NCBI GenBank assembly: GCA_017390225.1
Contig: JAFPCL010000015.1
Coordinates: 1-8,229, forward strand
Origin: Clostridia bacterium
GTDB taxonomy: Bacteria; Bacillota; Clostridia; CAKSNL01; HGM11501
Direction of reading: 5' to 3'
Length of the DNA stretch: 8,229 bases
Each line of letters begins with the position of its first letter. Within the stretch, counting starts at the first letter, position 1. The notes below the pieces were generated by a model. That model saw only the letters and a list, made by a program, of their open reading frames with translations, did no database searches and had not been told where the DNA came from. Positions 5,954 to 8,229 of the stretch are shown here, in pieces. Made by a program: the position numbers and the translations under genes.

Positions 5954-6637
5954 ATGGATTTTGCCGTTATTTCAACCGTTCTTTCCGCTCTCACCGAGGG
6001 CTTTATGCAAACACTCAAGCTGTTTTTCATCACGCTTTTGGGTGCTCTGCCTTTGGGGCTGATTATTTCTTTCGGCTCTATGAACCGTTTTGCTCCTTTG
6101 CGCTATCTGTGCAAAACTCTTGTTTGGATCATCCGCGGCACGCCGCTTATGCTCCAGTTAATTATTATTTTCTACATTCCCGGTTATCTTTTTGAAGGCG
6201 GCAACCCCTGGCCCAGCGGTGAATCGGGCAGATTTTTAGCCGCCTGCACCGCATTCATCCTCAACTACGCCTGCTATTTCTCCGAAATCTACCGTGGCGG
6301 TATTGAAGGTGTTCCCGTCGGTCAGCAAGAAGCCGGTCAGGTTCTGGGGCTCACCAAATCCCAGGTATTCTTCAAAATTACATTGTTGCAGATGATTAAG
6401 CGCATCCTGCCCCCGATTTCCAATGAAGTCATCACGCTGGTTAAAGATACCTCCATTGCCAGAATTATTTCCATGCAGGAGCTCATTTGGGCAGGCTATT
6501 CCTTCTTGAAAGGCTCTCACGGCTATTCCGGCTTGATTTGGCCTCTGTTCTTCACCGGTGTATATTACCTTTTGTTCAGCGGTCTGCTCACGATTCTTTT
6601 TGGCAAGCTGGAAAAGAAACTCAGCTATTTTAAATAA
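5954..6637 (+). CDS. Amino acid ABC transporter permease (His/Glu/Gln/Arg type)
   Basis: The 227-residue inner-membrane protein forms the channel, probably as a homodimer because only one permease gene is present. Membrane segments are seen at about 19-40, 54-78, 95-113, 153-175 (less hydrophobic) and 194-216. IIRGTPLMLQL (59-69) is a hallmark of the HisM/GlnP permease family. The EAA loop that docks to the ATPase is at about 126-155 (EAGQVLGLTKSQVFFKI through ILPPI). The start at 5954 is supported by AAGGTGG six bases upstream. The frame is open to an ATG at 5882, but that codon lies within the terminator hairpin loop and lacks a ribosome site. The length agrees with the family (about 215-240). 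It ends 11 bases before the ATPase start. Confidence 0.95.
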   Translation: MDFAVISTVLSALTEGFMQTLKLFFITLLGALPLGLIISFGSMNRFAPLRYLCKTLVWIIRGTPLMLQLIIIFYIPGYLFEGGNPWPSGESGRFLAACTAFILNYACYFSEIYRGGIEGVPVGQQEAGQVLGLTKSQVFFKITLLQMIKRILPPISNEVITLVKDTSIARIISMQELIWAGYSFLKGSHGYSGLIWPLFFTGVYYLLFSGLLTILFGKLEKKLSYFK

Positions 6638-6648
6638 GGAGGCGCCTT

Positions 6649-7431
6649 ATGTCAATTTTAACTGTAAAAGATATTTATAAAAACTTTGGTCGTAACGAGA
6701 TTTTAAAGGGCATCAGCTTTGACATGCAGGCAGGTGAAGTCCTCTCTATTTTGGGCTCCTCCGGCAGTGGCAAAACAACGCTGCTTCGTTGCCTTAATTT
6801 TCTCGAAAAAGCAGATGCCGGACAGGTTTATGTGGATGATGCTTTGATTTTTGATGCCAAAACAGACAAAAAAATGACAGCGCGCGAGCTTCGTTCCAAA
6901 CAGCTGAATTTCGGGCTTGTATTCCAGAACTTCAATTTGTTCCCGCAATACACAGCTATGGAAAACGTATGCCTTGCCCCCCAGCTTTTGGCAAGAGAAA
7001 ATCCCGAATATAAAACACATCATAAAGAAATGATTGAAAAAATCAGGGAAGACGCCGCTTCTCTTTTGGAGCGTGTCGGGCTTTCCGATAAAAAAGATTT
7101 TTATCCCAGCCAGCTCTCCGGCGGTCAACAGCAACGTGTGTCTATCGCCCGTGCTTTGGCACTGGCGCCGAAAGTCTTATTCTTTGATGAACCGACCTCT
7201 GCTTTAGACCCTGAGCTCACGGGAGAAATTTTAAATGTTATCCGCTCCTTGGCAGAAAAAGATATGACCATGGTGATTGTCACCCATGAAATCGAATTTG
7301 CCAAGAACGTATCCGACACGATTTTGTTTATGGATAAGGGCGTAGTCGCCGAGCAAGGTCCGGCTGTAGAGCTGATTGAAAATCCCAAAAACGAACGTAC
7401 CCGTGCGTTCCTTCAAAGTTTTAAAAGATAA
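6649..7431 (+). CDS. Amino acid ABC transporter ATP-binding protein (GlnQ/HisP type)
   Basis: The 260-residue cytoplasmic ATPase powers import through the neighbouring permease. All motifs are intact: Walker A GSSGSGKTT (36-44, Lys42), Q-loop Gln93 in VFQNFNLFPQ, signature LSGGQQQR (156-163), Walker B VLFFDEP (176-182, catalytic Glu181), D-loop SALD (184-187) and H-loop His213. It is slightly longer than the usual ~240 residues because of a charged insert at about 114-136, between the Q-loop region and the signature. The permease TAA overlaps the AAGGAGG ribosome site (6636-6642), six bases before the ATG, so the genes are tightly linked. The stop overlaps the next gene's start by one base. 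Confidence 0.97.
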   Translation: MSILTVKDIYKNFGRNEILKGISFDMQAGEVLSILGSSGSGKTTLLRCLNFLEKADAGQVYVDDALIFDAKTDKKMTARELRSKQLNFGLVFQNFNLFPQYTAMENVCLAPQLLARENPEYKTHHKEMIEKIREDAASLLERVGLSDKKDFYPSQLSGGQQQRVSIARALALAPKVLFFDEPTSALDPELTGEILNVIRSLAEKDMTMVIVTHEIEFAKNVSDTILFMDKGVVAEQGPAVELIENPKNERTRAFLQSFKR

Positions 7432-8229
7432 TGCCTATGACACATTGCACACTCTGCCCCCGTGCTTGTGGGGCAAACAGAGCCAATGGTTTTAAAGGCT
7501 ATTGCGGTGCAGACAACACGCTCCGTGTTGCCCGTGCCGCTTTGCATTTTTGGGAAGAGCCCTTTTTATGCTCGGAAGAGCGCGGCTCCGGCACGGTGTT
7601 TTTCTCCGGCTGTGCCCTTCGGTGTTCCTACTGCCAGAACCATGAGATTTCCACCCAAATGCACGGCAAAGAAATCTCTGTAGAACGACTGGCAGAGATT
7701 TTCTCTTCGTTAGAAGCCCAAGGGGCGGCAAACATCAATTTAGTCACCCCCGACCACTATGCACCGCAAGTATCTGCCGCCCTATCCCTATGGAAGCAAA
7801 ACGGCGGCGCACTTCCCGTGGTGCTCAACACCGGCGGTTATATCACAGAGCAATCCCTCATGACCTATTGGCATGATGTGGATATTTTCTTAACAGATTT
7901 TAAGTATATCACGCCTGCACTTGCCGATGAGTTTTCCCGTGCCCCCGACTATCCCGAGATTGTTAAAAAGGCACTTTCTGTCATGTTTTCCATGGCAGGT
8001 GCGCCCGTATTCAATGACGAAGGCTTTCTTCAAAAAGGCGTTGTGGTGCGTCATCTTTTGCTCCCCGGTCATGTGGGAGAAGCCCAAAAAGTCACAGAAT
8101 ATGTGTATAACACTTATGGCGATAACGTATATATTTCTCTCATGAACCAGTTCACGCCCGTAAACAATGTGCCGGGGCTGAATCGTTCTGTCACAGAGAG
8201 AGAATATAATCGGCTGTTAGACTATGCAC
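7431..8229 (+). CDS. pflX: PflX-like radical SAM protein, 3' end outside window
   Basis: The first 266 residues match the PflX group (COG1313), radical SAM relatives of pyruvate formate-lyase activating enzymes whose substrate is not known. The radical SAM cluster motif is CALRCSYC (Cys61, Cys65, Cys68; CX3CX2C). An N-terminal CTLCPRAC...C region (Cys6, Cys9, Cys13, Cys25) is typical of the group and may hold a second Fe-S cluster. Further along are NLVTPDHY (103-110), VVLNTGGY (130-137), FLTDFKY (153-159) and SLMNQFTP (236-243). Family members have about 290-300 residues, so only about 30 are missing. The start is taken as ATG 7431, which overlaps the ATPase stop as TAATG; ATG 7437 is the alternative. 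Neither has a good ribosome site, so translation is likely coupled to the ATPase. Its role in this operon is unknown. Confidence 0.92.
   Translation, partial: MPMTHCTLCPRACGANRANGFKGYCGADNTLRVARAALHFWEEPFLCSEERGSGTVFFSGCALRCSYCQNHEISTQMHGKEISVERLAEIFSSLEAQGAANINLVTPDHYAPQVSAALSLWKQNGGALPVVLNTGGYITEQSLMTYWHDVDIFLTDFKYITPALADEFSRAPDYPEIVKKALSVMFSMAGAPVFNDEGFLQKGVVVRHLLLPGHVGEAQKVTEYVYNTYGDNVYISLMNQFTPVNNVPGLNRSVTEREYNRLLDYA

Noticed and set aside
7492..7731. Open frames on both strands (also 7462-7683 on plus) at the start of the PflX gene.
   Set aside because: They overlap the frame that encodes all conserved cysteines of the radical SAM protein, and their products look like nothing known.

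Overview
The window looks like chromosome of an anaerobic, low-to-mid GC Firmicute of the class Clostridia (an Oscillospiraceae/Lachnospiraceae-like gut bacterium is my guess). Reasons: strong GGAGG-type ribosome binding sites, consensus sigma-A promoters, a Gram-positive lipoprotein solute-binding protein, oxygen-independent Feo iron uptake, and a PflX-type radical SAM protein. No rRNA, tRNA, CRISPR array, transposase or phage gene was seen.

Left half (minus strand, read right to left). A large secreted protein (4767-1504) carries two tandem lectin-like beta-sandwich domains, a GDPD-like module without catalytic residues, a catalytic glycerophosphodiester phosphodiesterase domain and a C-terminal beta-rich region. 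It starts with GTG. Downstream lies feoA (1328-1113) with a clear promoter, then feoB (975 to beyond base 1, partial), the cytoplasmic regulator and the membrane GTPase of ferrous iron uptake. A palindrome with core GTTAGC-N4-GCTAAC occurs three times: at the feoA start of transcription, in the feoA-feoB gap, and as the apparent terminator stem behind the phosphodiesterase gene. The first two share orientation and flanks and are good candidates for a metal-responsive operator.

Right half (plus strand). Divergent promoters between 4797 and 4945 separate the halves. A polar amino acid ABC importer follows: lipoprotein binding protein (5000-5842), permease (5954-6637) and ATPase (6649-7431). A perfect 14-bp hairpin with a T-rich 3' arm stands between binding protein and permease, which would fit the excess of binding protein over membrane parts. 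The ATPase stop overlaps the start of a PflX-like radical SAM protein (7431 to beyond the end), so the two are probably translationally coupled.

In the cell, the feo genes would bring in Fe2+, the ABC genes an amino acid, and the secreted phosphodiesterase would cut glycerophosphodiesters or teichoic-acid-like polymers outside the cell. These are mostly well-known families. The less ordinary points are the repeated palindrome, the domain build of the phosphodiesterase, the loss of the usual ligand-binding arginine in the binding protein, and the tight link of pflX to the transporter. I did not find evidence for a wholly new system.
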